Assembly: GCA_002356435.2 (NCBI GenBank)
Contig: AP018040.2
Span: 682,001-746,000, forward strand
Direction of reading: 5' to 3'
Source of the DNA: Petrimonas sp. IBARAKI
GTDB lineage: Bacteria; Bacteroidota; Bacteroidia; Bacteroidales; Dysgonomonadaceae
Length of the DNA: 64,000 nucleotides
In this document: positions 42,891 to 51,772 of the stretch, piece by piece
Layout: each line of letters opens with the position of its first letter
Position numbering within the stretch: position 1 is the first letter of the stretch
Translations under genes and position numbers: made by a program
The notes under the pieces: generated by a model
Database searches by the model: none
Told to the model about the DNA's origin: nothing
The model's input: the letters and a program-made list of their open reading frames with translations, nothing else

Positions 42891-44363
42891 ATGCTAAAAC
42901 ATACTAAAATTGTAGCCACAATTTCGGATAAACGTTGCGATGTTCCTTTCATTCAGCAGCTTTTTGCAGAAGGAATGGATGTTGTCAGGTTAAATTCGGC
43001 TCACCTTGACCAGGAAGGATTTCTGAAAATTATAAACAACGTTCGTGCAGTGTCGGACAGAATTGCCATTCTGGTTGATACGAAAGGCCCGGAAATAAGG
43101 ACAACTGTAGCTTCCGAACCCATCGAACTCACCACTGGCGACCGGGTGAAGGTTATCGGTAATCCCGGGAGCGTTTCATCCAAAGAGGCTATTTATGTCT
43201 CTTACCCGAACATTGTCGATGAGATGAACGTGGGTGACGATATTCTGATTGATGACGGAGAAATTGACCTGAAGGTGATCGATAAAGATGCTGGTTACCT
43301 GCTTTGTAGTGTGCAAAATGACGGGACGGTCGGAAGCCGGAAAAGCGTGAATATTCCCGGAGTCCGTATCAACCTGCCGAGTATAACCGAACGCGATAGA
43401 AAATTTATTGCCCTATCGGCAAAGCACGATGTCGATTTTATTGCACATTCGTTTGTGCGAAACAAAGAAGATGTATTGGAAGTCCAGAAAATTTTGAATG
43501 AACTGAACAGTCCAATAAAAATTATCGCGAAAATTGAGAATCAAGAAGGTGTGGACAACATCGATGAAATATTACGCCATGCCTATGGGATTATGATTGC
43601 GCGTGGTGATTTGGGAGTGGAGGTGGCTCAGGAGAAAATTCCGGCTATTCAGCGGACACTTATCCGGAAAGCTATCCATCATAAAAAACCGGTTATTGTC
43701 GCAACGCAAATGTTGCACACCATGATTGAATATCCCCGCCCGACGCGTGCCGAAATAACCGATGTTGCCAATGCCATTTATTACCGGACCGACGCTATTA
43801 TGTTAAGCGGTGAAACAGCTTACGGAAAATATCCGGTGGAGGCGGTGAGAACCATGACAAAAGTGGCTTTTGAAACCGAAAAAACAAAACTGCCACAAAA
43901 CGATATCGCCGTTCCATACCAACCTTTGGACGATAACGAAGTTACTTCGTTCCTCGCCAAACAAGCCGTTAAATCGAGCGACCGGTTAGAAACAAAGGCT
44001 ATCGTTACCGACAGCCATACGGGTAGAACAGCCCGGGTTTTGGCTGCTTTCCGGGGTAAAAGTCCTGTTTATGCCATTACCACAACCGAGAGGCTGGCAC
44101 GCGAACTGGCCCTGTCTTACGGAGTATGGGCACACCATCAGAGTGGCAAAGGAGATGGAAACACCAAAGAAAGCCGCCGGGCCTATTTTGTGGGTGCGAT
44201 AACAAAACTGATTGAGAATAAGATGATCAAGCCTGAGGATCGCGTGGCGTACATGGGCGGCAGTTTCGGTGAAACCGGTGGAACCACTTATCTTGAAATA
44301 GCAGAAGCGTGGAGAATTTTGGAAGCGAAAGACAAATATAATTTGCCGGATTATACGCAATAA
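42891..44363 (+). CDS. pyk: Pyruvate kinase
   Basis: The product is 490 residues. Motifs: the N-terminal KIVATISDKR and GMDVVRLNSAH, the catalytic lysine segment IIAKIENQEGVDN, IMIARGDLGVEV (metal ligands), and TDAIMLSGETAYGKYPVEAV. The C-terminal allosteric domain is present. It makes pyruvate and ATP from PEP. The stop is 3 bases from the next ATG, so the O-methyltransferase gene is co-transcribed. Confidence 0.97.
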   Translation: MLKHTKIVATISDKRCDVPFIQQLFAEGMDVVRLNSAHLDQEGFLKIINNVRAVSDRIAILVDTKGPEIRTTVASEPIELTTGDRVKVIGNPGSVSSKEAIYVSYPNIVDEMNVGDDILIDDGEIDLKVIDKDAGYLLCSVQNDGTVGSRKSVNIPGVRINLPSITERDRKFIALSAKHDVDFIAHSFVRNKEDVLEVQKILNELNSPIKIIAKIENQEGVDNIDEILRHAYGIMIARGDLGVEVAQEKIPAIQRTLIRKAIHHKKPVIVATQMLHTMIEYPRPTRAEITDVANAIYYRTDAIMLSGETAYGKYPVEAVRTMTKVAFETEKTKLPQNDIAVPYQPLDDNEVTSFLAKQAVKSSDRLETKAIVTDSHTGRTARVLAAFRGKSPVYAITTTERLARELALSYGVWAHHQSGKGDGNTKESRRAYFVGAITKLIENKMIKPEDRVAYMGGSFGETGGTTYLEIAEAWRILEAKDKYNLPDYTQ

Positions 44364-44366
44364 AAG

Positions 44367-45002
44367 ATGGACAATAGACTGGAAGAGTATATATTATCGC
44401 ATATCGATCCGGAACCGGAATTACTGAAGGAAATTGACAGGGAGGTCCACGTTAAGCTGCTCCATGCGAGCATGATGTCTGGCCATTTGCAAGGCCGGCT
44501 TCTGAAGATGCTAACCCGGATGATCCGTCCGGAACGGGTGCTTGAAATCGGGACTTTTGTAGGGTATTCCACCTTGTGTTTTGCTGAAGGGCTGGAAGAG
44601 AATGGCGAGGTACATACGATAGAAATCGATGATGAACTGGAAGATTTTATTCGTTCGAATTTTGCGAAGTCTGAACTAGCAAACAAGATAAAACTGCATA
44701 TCGGAGATGCTACACAAATCATTCCGGAATTTGAAGACGAAAGTTTTGGCCTTGCCTTTATCGATGCCGACAAGGAGTTGTATTGGAAATATTTCGAGGC
44801 TACGCTTCCGAAAATCAGAAAAGGCGGTTTCATTCTTGTTGACAATACGCTCTGGTACGGAAAAGTTGTAGAAAAGGTGGAGAGCAGTGACCGGGCGACC
44901 CAGGGTATTTTGAATTTCAACGAAAAACTGGCTAACGACGACAGGGTAGAAAAGGTAATCCTCCCCGTACGTGACGGGATTACGGTTGTTCGAAAAAAAT
45001 AG
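44367..45002 (+). CDS. Class I SAM-dependent O-methyltransferase
   Basis: The product is 211 residues of the caffeoyl-CoA/catechol O-methyltransferase-like group. The SAM-binding motif I is VLEIGTFVGYSTLCFAEGL (about 52-70), followed by VHTIEIDDE, then AFIDADKELYWKYFE (metal-binding aspartate) and GGFILVDNTLWYG. The substrate is unknown. It starts 3 bases after pyk and ends 6 bases before rbfA. Confidence 0.92.
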   Translation: MDNRLEEYILSHIDPEPELLKEIDREVHVKLLHASMMSGHLQGRLLKMLTRMIRPERVLEIGTFVGYSTLCFAEGLEENGEVHTIEIDDELEDFIRSNFAKSELANKIKLHIGDATQIIPEFEDESFGLAFIDADKELYWKYFEATLPKIRKGGFILVDNTLWYGKVVEKVESSDRATQGILNFNEKLANDDRVEKVILPVRDGITVVRKK

Positions 45003-45008
45003 AGAAGA

Positions 45009-45341
45009 ATGGAAACAAACAGACAACAAAAAGTGAATCGGCTGATTCAGAAAGAGCTCGGAGAGATCTTTCTGGTGGAAACCAAAAAGATGCCGGGCGT
45101 ACTGGTATCGGTTACGCATGTACGGGTAACTCCCGACCTGGGAATTGCCCACTCGTACCTGAGCATATTCCCTTCGGAAAAAGGAAGCGAAATGGTGCGG
45201 AACATAAACGATAACGTGAAATCGATCCGATACAATTTGGGAAAACGAGTCGGAAAACAGTTACGTGTTGTACCTGAACTGGTTTTTTACCTGGACGACT
45301 CGCTCGACTACATCGAAAATATTGATAAATTGTTGAAATAA
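45009..45341 (+). CDS. rbfA: Ribosome-binding factor A
   Basis: The product is 110 residues. The N-terminal RQQKVNRLIQKELGEIF and the KH-like segment SVTHVRVTPDLGIAHSYLSI are characteristic, as is the C-terminal RVVPELVFYLDDSLDY. It assists 16S rRNA 5'-end maturation and 30S assembly, and cold adaptation. The stop is one base from the GTG start of the downstream permease gene. Confidence 0.95.
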   Translation: METNRQQKVNRLIQKELGEIFLVETKKMPGVLVSVTHVRVTPDLGIAHSYLSIFPSEKGSEMVRNINDNVKSIRYNLGKRVGKQLRVVPELVFYLDDSLDYIENIDKLLK

Positions 45342-45342
45342 C

Positions 45343-46575
45343 GTGAATCTTTCACTATTCATCGCTCGCCGATATCTTTTCTCTAAGAAATCACACAACG
45401 CCATTAACGTCATTTCGCTTATTTCGGTTTGTGGAATTGCTATTGCAACGATGGCAATGGTTTGTGTTTTGTCGGTCTTCAACGGATTTGGCGGAATTGT
45501 GGAAGGGATGTTCAGCGCTTTCGACCCGGACCTGAAAATTACGGCCAAAGCCGGAAAGGTATTTGATTATCACACGCCCGACTTTGATAAAGCTTTACGG
45601 ATTGATGGCATTCAAATGATATCGGAGTCGCTGGAAGAGAATGCGTTGTATAAGTTTGAGGACCGCCAGGTGCCGGTCCTCGTGAAAGGTGTATCGGAAG
45701 AGTTCCGGCTGATGACCGATATGGATAAACTGATGGTAGACGGCAGCTTCCGCCTTACCGAAGACGTCGTGAATTACACTACCCTGGGAACAGGCCTGGC
45801 CATCACGCTGGGTGCTCGGGCCGGATTCATAAACCCGATTGAAATTTACGCCCCGAAGCGCGACGTAAACGTTAACTTGGCAAACCCCTCGGCAGCATTC
45901 ACGCGCGAAGACATACAGATAGGTGGTGTTTTCAGCCTCAATCAACCCGATGTGGATGATCAGGTGGCCATTATTCCCATCCGTTTGGCGCGTGAACTGT
46001 TCAGGTATGATAATGAAGTCTCCTCCCTCGATATCAAACTTCATCCCGATGCGTCAGTGAAGAAGGTAAAATCTAAAATTGAAAAGATATTGGGCGACGA
46101 TTTTCTGGTGGAAAACCGGTTCGAGCAGCAGATTGAGTCTTTCAGGATGTTGCAGATTGAAAAATGGGTGACGTTCCTTATTCTGGCTTTCATCCTTTTA
46201 ATTGCTGTTTTTAATGTGGTTGGATCACTTTCGATGTTGATTGTGGAAAAGACGATAGATATCAAAAGCTTAAAAAATATGGGAGCTAACAACAACCTTA
46301 TTTCCCGCATTTTCCTGTACGAGGGCTGGTTAATCACTTTTTTTGGAATCGTTTCAGGAATTGTTGCCGGATTGACCTTGTGTTTGTTGCAACAACATTT
46401 CGGACTGCTCCGCCTGAGTAATGTTCCCGGAGCTTATGTGGTGGATGCTTATCCTGTTATTGTGCGGTTCTGGGATATTGTAACCGTCTTTGTAGTAGTT
46501 AGCATCATTTCGCTGCTTACTGTATTTTATCCCATCAATAACTTGAAGAAGAAATTGAAATTTGCGGAGGTATAA
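45343..46575 (+). CDS. FtsX-like ABC transporter permease (LolC/LolE-like)
   Basis: The product is 410 residues, read from a GTG start at 45343 that directly follows the rbfA stop; no better ATG keeps the N-terminal segment SLFIARRYLFSKKSHNAINV. One transmembrane helix lies near 21-46, a large periplasmic domain follows, then three helices (about 275-300, 325-350, 385-405). This is the FtsX/MacB/LolCE topology. Members extract lipoproteins or substrates from the inner membrane using an ATPase subunit that is not adjacent here. Confidence 0.9.
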   Translation: MNLSLFIARRYLFSKKSHNAINVISLISVCGIAIATMAMVCVLSVFNGFGGIVEGMFSAFDPDLKITAKAGKVFDYHTPDFDKALRIDGIQMISESLEENALYKFEDRQVPVLVKGVSEEFRLMTDMDKLMVDGSFRLTEDVVNYTTLGTGLAITLGARAGFINPIEIYAPKRDVNVNLANPSAAFTREDIQIGGVFSLNQPDVDDQVAIIPIRLARELFRYDNEVSSLDIKLHPDASVKKVKSKIEKILGDDFLVENRFEQQIESFRMLQIEKWVTFLILAFILLIAVFNVVGSLSMLIVEKTIDIKSLKNMGANNNLISRIFLYEGWLITFFGIVSGIVAGLTLCLLQQHFGLLRLSNVPGAYVVDAYPVIVRFWDIVTVFVVVSIISLLTVFYPINNLKKKLKFAEV

Positions 46576-46608
46576 TAACTATACTTTTCGCTCAAAACTA
46601 TATTAATT

Positions 46609-47925
46609 ATGAAGATTGCAGTAGTTGGAACAGGATATGTAGGATTGGTTTCGGGCGCATGCTTTTCCGAAATGGGAGTGGATGTAACTTGTGTTGACAT
46701 TGACGAAGCAAAAATCGAAGGATTGAAGCAAGGTATTATCCCGATTTACGAACCCGGGTTGAAAAATATTGTGGTTCGCAATCACGATGCCGGTAGGTTG
46801 CACTTTACTACCGATTTACCGTCGGTTTTGAACGATATGGATATGGTTTTTATCGCTGTCGGAACCCCCTCGGACGAAGACGGAAATGCTGAGATGAAGT
46901 ACGTCTGGAAGGTTACAGAAACCATTGGCGACCACATTGATAAACCGCTGCTGATCGTTACCAAAAGTACTGTCCCGGTGGGTACTTCACACCGGATCAA
47001 GGAACGGGTGCAGAAACGATTGGATAGACGCGGCCTCAGCAACCTGGAATTTGATGTAGCCTCCAATCCGGAATTCCTCAAGGAAGGTGCTGCTGTTGAT
47101 GATTTTATGAGTCCCGACCGTGTAGTGGTGGGTGTGGAGTCGGAACGTGCCAAGGAGTTGATGACCCGGCTTTACCGCCCGTTTCTGCTTAACAATTTCC
47201 GTGTAATTTTCATGGATATTCTTTCTTCGGAGATGACCAAATATGCCTCTAACGCTATGCTCGCAACACGGATCAGCTTTATGAACGATATTGCCAACCT
47301 GTGCGAACGGGTAGGTGCAGATGTGAATATGGTGCGGCGGGGGATCGGCAGTGACACGCGTATCGGAAAGAACTTTCTTTACCCGGGTTGCGGTTACGGC
47401 GGAAGTTGTTTTCCCAAAGATGTAAAAGCGATCATCAAGGTGGCCGAAAATGCAGGCTATGAGATGAGTGTGCTTAAGGCAGTAGAGCAGGTAAATGAAA
47501 ATCAAAAGAAGATTCTTTTCCAAAAATTCAGTGAGTTTTTCAACGGTGTAGTAGAGGGCAAAACCGTTGCTGTCTGGGGGTTGTCTTTTAAACCCGAAAC
47601 TGACGATGTGCGGGATGCACCTGCTCTGCAACTGATAGACAGTTTGCTGGAATCAAATGTAAATGTTCGCGCATATGATCCGGCAGCTATGGATGAAGCC
47701 AGAAAACGGTTGAACGATAAAATATACTACGCTAAAGATATTTACGACGCTGCGAACAATGCTGATGCTCTCATTGTCCCTACGGAATGGAAAGAGTTTC
47801 GTCTTCCCAACTGGGAGATTCTGAAAAAAATTATGCGTACGCACCTGGTTATCGACGGGCGGAACATTTACAACAAGGAAGACCTCTTTTCCTACGGATT
47901 CGGATACAGGGGAATAGGTTTATAA
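46609..47925 (+). CDS. ugd: UDP-glucose 6-dehydrogenase
   Basis: The product is 438 residues. It has the N-terminal NAD-binding GTGYVGLVSGACFSEMG (7-23), VAVGTPSDEDG-like middle region (FIAVGTPSDEDG), the catalytic cysteine segment YPGCGYGGSCFPKDVKAI (near 257-275), and the C-terminal UDP-binding domain with GLSFKPETDDVRDAPA. It oxidises UDP-glucose twice to UDP-glucuronate for surface polysaccharides. Substrate assignment among the UDP-glucose/GDP-mannose group is by overall likeness. Confidence 0.94.
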   Translation: MKIAVVGTGYVGLVSGACFSEMGVDVTCVDIDEAKIEGLKQGIIPIYEPGLKNIVVRNHDAGRLHFTTDLPSVLNDMDMVFIAVGTPSDEDGNAEMKYVWKVTETIGDHIDKPLLIVTKSTVPVGTSHRIKERVQKRLDRRGLSNLEFDVASNPEFLKEGAAVDDFMSPDRVVVGVESERAKELMTRLYRPFLLNNFRVIFMDILSSEMTKYASNAMLATRISFMNDIANLCERVGADVNMVRRGIGSDTRIGKNFLYPGCGYGGSCFPKDVKAIIKVAENAGYEMSVLKAVEQVNENQKKILFQKFSEFFNGVVEGKTVAVWGLSFKPETDDVRDAPALQLIDSLLESNVNVRAYDPAAMDEARKRLNDKIYYAKDIYDAANNADALIVPTEWKEFRLPNWEILKKIMRTHLVIDGRNIYNKEDLFSYGFGYRGIGL

Positions 47926-47948
47926 AACGAAGTTCAGGTTATCAAAAA

Positions 47949-48575
47949 ATGGATTTAATAGAAGCGCTTAACTGGCGTTATGCGACAAAACGGATGACAG
48001 GGGAAAAGATCGCGGAAAGCGACCTCAACATCATCTTGGAAGCCATTCGTTTAACGCCCACAGCATATGGTTTACAGCCTTTTAAAGTGGTTGTTACCCG
48101 AAATGAAGACCTTATCGGTGAGATTTACAGGAAGTCTTGCCCGCAAATTGTGATCAGGCAATGCTCTCACCTGCTTGTTTTTAAAGCAAGGAAAAAGCTC
48201 GACTCCGAATACCTGGAGGGTTATTTGAAAGAGATGAAGCGCCAGAGAAACTCCACGGATGAATACATAGACGGTTATCGTTCCAAGATTTTAAGGGTGA
48301 TTGACGATCCGCAGATCAACAAATTCAGCTGGATGATCAGGCAAACGTATATCGCGCTAGGGTACGCCACTGTTGCAGCGGCAGCGTCGGGAATCGACGC
48401 TACTCCAATTGAAGGGTTTGATGCGCAGTCACTCAATGAGGTCCTTCGTCTCGATACGGAGAAAGAGGAGGCTGTAGTGATGCTGGCGTTGGGTTACCGG
48501 GACGAGAAAGAGGATAAACTGATTTATTTGCCGAAAATCAGAAAACCGATGGATCTACTGGTGGAGAAGATTTAG
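47949..48575 (+). CDS. Nitroreductase family NAD(P)H-dependent oxidoreductase
   Basis: The product is 208 residues from the ATG at 47949. Longer in-frame starts would overlap ugd by up to 139 bases. The flavin-binding motif RYATKRM is near the N-terminus, LTPTAYGLQPFKVVV follows, and the C-terminal half has WMIRQTYIALG, GIDATPIEGF and VVMLALGYRDEKED. Such FMN enzymes reduce nitro-aromatics, quinones or flavins. It is convergent with gldN, 10 bases apart. Confidence 0.9.
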   Translation: MDLIEALNWRYATKRMTGEKIAESDLNIILEAIRLTPTAYGLQPFKVVVTRNEDLIGEIYRKSCPQIVIRQCSHLLVFKARKKLDSEYLEGYLKEMKRQRNSTDEYIDGYRSKILRVIDDPQINKFSWMIRQTYIALGYATVAAAASGIDATPIEGFDAQSLNEVLRLDTEKEEAVVMLALGYRDEKEDKLIYLPKIRKPMDLLVEKI

Positions 48576-48585
48576 CTATAAAAGG

Positions 48586-49533
48586 TTAATACCTTCTGTT
48601 TCGCATGGTAGTTGAACCTCCAGCCCTCTGTTTCTGACGATAGGGCAGAACCCGTGTTGTATCGGTGTCCCCTTTCCACAATCTCTCTTCAAAATCCCTG
48701 AGCTGTTGCTCAACTCGTTCTTGTTCCGCCTTCATTTCCTCGGGAGTGGAAGTGTATTGTGAAATGGCCAGGTTGCGTGGGTTGGTGGCCTTGTAAATTT
48801 CACCGTCGTAGTGTTTCATGCGGAAAAAATCATCGATCGTTCCCGTCATGGTGTTGTTGAGGCTTGAAGTCATGATGGGCATACGCAGAGTATAGGGGCG
48901 GAGTTCATCATACACGATCCAGAAGAGCGGATAGCGGACGGTTTGGGATTCGTAGTCGGCCTGACGATAGATAATGGGACAAACGGCAACTGTTTTAACC
49001 CCGTATTTCGATGTCCCGGTTTCAAAATAATAGGCTTCTTTCAGGTAATACCCCAGTACTTCGTGACTGGGAATATCCACCTCGCTGACGACGATGTTTC
49101 CGTTTTGAGTCTCGTGGAAAATTCCGAACCTGTCGAGAAATTCCTTGAAATCGATTTTATATTCATCCGTGAAGACCTCCCTGCCGTCCAGGTACTCGTA
49201 AGCCGTAATTTTGTTTTCGGAGAGCAGGTTGAAAATCAGGGTGAACAGGTTCATCCGACCTTGTTCCGGCAATACCGGATAGTAGAGCGGCGCGTTGCCT
49301 TCCTTTGACAGATCGAGATAACGGTAAATTTCACGCAACCATTTGGCATCGTTGATATCCGTGGATTGTGTACGGTTCATCTGTGTGGCGCGGCTGGTTA
49401 ATTCCACGGTGCTGTTTGTATTGGATTGGCCTTGATTCCGGCGTTGCAGCCTTTCCCGCGCAGTCTCCTGGGAGAAACAGTTTCCGATACAACAGAAAAT
49501 AAAGAACGAAATAAATATTGGCTTAAATTTCAT
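48586..49533 (-). CDS. gldN: Type IX secretion/gliding protein GldN (PorN)
   Basis: The product is 315 residues from the ATG at 49533, chosen because it starts the signal peptide (MKFKPIFISFFIFCCIGNCF). An upstream in-frame ATG would add 13 unlikely residues. The body matches the GldN/PorN family: DAKWLREIYRYLDL, KEAYYFETGTSKYGVKTVAV and LFWIVYDELRPYTLR. GldN forms, with GldK, the large periplasmic rings attached to the outer membrane. It is the last of the porP-gldKLMN genes. Confidence 0.95.
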   Translation of the reverse strand: MKFKPIFISFFIFCCIGNCFSQETARERLQRRNQGQSNTNSTVELTSRATQMNRTQSTDINDAKWLREIYRYLDLSKEGNAPLYYPVLPEQGRMNLFTLIFNLLSENKITAYEYLDGREVFTDEYKIDFKEFLDRFGIFHETQNGNIVVSEVDIPSHEVLGYYLKEAYYFETGTSKYGVKTVAVCPIIYRQADYESQTVRYPLFWIVYDELRPYTLRMPIMTSSLNNTMTGTIDDFFRMKHYDGEIYKATNPRNLAISQYTSTPEEMKAEQERVEQQLRDFEERLWKGDTDTTRVLPYRQKQRAGGSTTMRNRRY

Positions 49534-49580
49534 TGTCGTATAATTTTTTAAATTTCCAGTCCGGGACTTCAATGCGTAAA

Positions 49581-51137
49581 TCAGTTCACCCTCACCTCAA
49601 TCACTGCTATTTCCCTTTCCAACCCATCGGGGCCGATGGCTTTCACGCCCGAAATATAGAAGTATTTGCCGCGTTGTAACCGGCGGATTTGTTCTTTTTG
49701 CCTTTCCGAAAACCGACTTCCTTCAGACACTTCGGGAATAGCATTTCCCATGGAGTCGAAAAACAGGGTGCGAAAGCCGGTTACCCGGAAGGGAATATTT
49801 AAAATGCCGTCGTCAATGGCGGCTTTTATCCCCTGAGTATTTACCAGCACGGCTTTGGCCAGGTTGCCGCCTTTAAAAACAACCGGGTTCCCGTTGGCAT
49901 CAGCATATTCGATATAGGGACTGGGGTCGGGTAGAGAGCGGACACGAAAATTTTTTGACGCCAGTTGCCGTACCTGACTGCCCGTTCTCGCGGATATCGA
50001 GACGGTGGCATCCCGGCCGGCGGCAACAGGTTTGGCTTCCCATAAGTTGCCTTTTCGGACGAGTGAACCGTTGGTCATGGTTGCCGAAACGTCTTGCGGT
50101 GCAATTCCCGGTACGGAGATACTGATCTCGTTCCCGATCCCCGCATAAAGGACGTTCATCAGCGTTGGTGCAATGGTGGCTGCGGGTTCTATAACGGTAT
50201 AGTTGTCCGAAAAGCTTCTGCGTACCGTACTGCCATCGCTTCCCCTCGTTTCGATATAGCCTTCCACCGGAAAAGTTCCCACAGCGGAGCTTGCTGTGGA
50301 GAAGAACCCTTTTGCCGAGGGGTCGAGAGATTGGCCGTTTACGATTATGTCGGGAGATAGCGTGGAGTCTTCCGCCGAAAGGATGACCCGGGCATTGTAA
50401 GTACCACCTTGAATGATAACTTTTGATTCGGGGATGACGTATGCATTGAGTTCATTTACCCTGAAATCGCTTACGTCGATGCTGTTGAGCAGGCTGCCCA
50501 ACGCTTCGCCTTCCGACAGGCGGACATCGTTCTGGATTTTGGAAAGGATAGCAACGGCTGCAGACACGGGCATTTTTTCAAAGAGCGACTCCTCCCAGTT
50601 TTTATGGGAGTCGTTCCTCTCAGAAGGGGTCGTGCTGAGGTTGTTTTCAATGATTTTTCGTCGGTTGTCGTCCTGGATAAGACCGGTTACGGTTTGTCGG
50701 AAGTGGTCAACAGCTGTGCGCAACCGGTGTCCTTGTCGGGCCGGAGGGGATAACAGGACAGAAGAGGCTGCATCCAGGTTGTCTTTATTCCGGATATTGT
50801 TTATGTCTCCTTTTTTGCCGTCCGACTCCTTTACAATTCTTATTTTCAGGTCTTCTATATAGCTCACTAGCGAGTCGCTCATTTGTTTCACCTGCACCCC
50901 TTTGTCGTACCATTCACCGGCCTTTTCCCTGTTTTGAGAGTTGTACCCCTCAAGCTCATCCATAATCAACCGGTTCCTGGTGTGCATATTTTCCGATGAA
51001 TTGCTCAGGCTGTCACCAACAATATCGAATCCGGTGAGCACCTCTGCCGACACGTTAAGCGCCAGCATGGCGATAAACACCAGGTACATCAGGTTTATCA
51101 TTTTCTGGCGGGGAGAGTTGGGATTATTGATAATCAT
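49581..51137 (-). CDS. gldM: Type IX secretion/gliding motor protein GldM (PorM)
   Basis: The product is 518 residues. A single N-terminal transmembrane helix (MINLMYLVFIAMLALNV, about 13-29) follows the cytoplasmic segment MIINNPNSPRQK, which is characteristic. The rest is the elongated periplasmic four-domain region. GldM and GldL form the inner-membrane motor that uses proton flow to drive gliding and secretion. The ATG overlaps the gldL stop by four bases (ATGA). Confidence 0.96.
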   Translation of the reverse strand: MIINNPNSPRQKMINLMYLVFIAMLALNVSAEVLTGFDIVGDSLSNSSENMHTRNRLIMDELEGYNSQNREKAGEWYDKGVQVKQMSDSLVSYIEDLKIRIVKESDGKKGDINNIRNKDNLDAASSVLLSPPARQGHRLRTAVDHFRQTVTGLIQDDNRRKIIENNLSTTPSERNDSHKNWEESLFEKMPVSAAVAILSKIQNDVRLSEGEALGSLLNSIDVSDFRVNELNAYVIPESKVIIQGGTYNARVILSAEDSTLSPDIIVNGQSLDPSAKGFFSTASSAVGTFPVEGYIETRGSDGSTVRRSFSDNYTVIEPAATIAPTLMNVLYAGIGNEISISVPGIAPQDVSATMTNGSLVRKGNLWEAKPVAAGRDATVSISARTGSQVRQLASKNFRVRSLPDPSPYIEYADANGNPVVFKGGNLAKAVLVNTQGIKAAIDDGILNIPFRVTGFRTLFFDSMGNAIPEVSEGSRFSERQKEQIRRLQRGKYFYISGVKAIGPDGLEREIAVIEVRVN

Positions 51138-51742
51138 TTGGGCTGCGTGTTTGTCATTGCATGAATCAAGCGTCCGTAAATTTGGTTTAGTTCCTGGATT
51201 TGCCGGGTCATTTTCTCGGTTTCCCTGCTGAAAATAGAACTGTCAGGTACGCTCCCTTCATACATCTCCTTGATTCTGATTAAGCCTTTATTGATCTGGT
51301 CGAGCGTATCGAGTTGCCCGCTGATGCCTTTCAGATGTATTTCGTAAATGGTGTTCAGTCCCGATATATTCCGGTTGAGTGCTTTCATTTGCTGAACATA
51401 TTCTTGTTCAAACTTCATCACGTTTTCTGAAACCTCTCCGGGTTGCTCCTTCGGATACCGGGAAGTGACGGGGAGATCCTGTGCTGCCTGGATTGCCGGA
51501 GCTTCTTTTTCAGCCGGAACAGCCTTTGGTGGACGGTCTAACCCGTAGAGAATAAAAACAATACACTCTATGGCCATTCCTGTTCCGAAAATGATATTTC
51601 CCCAAATACCCCACCAATGCAATACCTTGACCATAGCCCCAAAAATAACGATGGCTGCGCCAAAGCTATAGGCGTATTGCAGAAACCGTTGTCCGTTATC
51701 GGTTTGAAGGCTGTTTTCTATTTTTCTGATTATTTTGTTCAT
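51134..51742 (-). CDS. gldL: Type IX secretion/gliding motor protein GldL (PorL)
   Basis: The product is 202 residues. Two transmembrane helices (about 22-41 and 49-66) carry the family's charged residues: Lys39 at the end of the first and Glu59 in the second (GMAIECIVF). The glutamate is the residue proposed for proton passage. A cytoplasmic helical tail follows. Translationally coupled to gldM. Confidence 0.95.
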   Translation of the reverse strand: MNKIIRKIENSLQTDNGQRFLQYAYSFGAAIVIFGAMVKVLHWWGIWGNIIFGTGMAIECIVFILYGLDRPPKAVPAEKEAPAIQAAQDLPVTSRYPKEQPGEVSENVMKFEQEYVQQMKALNRNISGLNTIYEIHLKGISGQLDTLDQINKGLIRIKEMYEGSVPDSSIFSRETEKMTRQIQELNQIYGRLIHAMTNTQPK

Positions 51743-51772
51743 TTTCTACCTTTTCTACCTTTTTCCGTATTG

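Noticed and set aside
47787-47948. Earlier in-frame start for the nitroreductase at 47949
   Set aside because: It would lie largely inside ugd in another frame, and the extra residues do not resemble the family.
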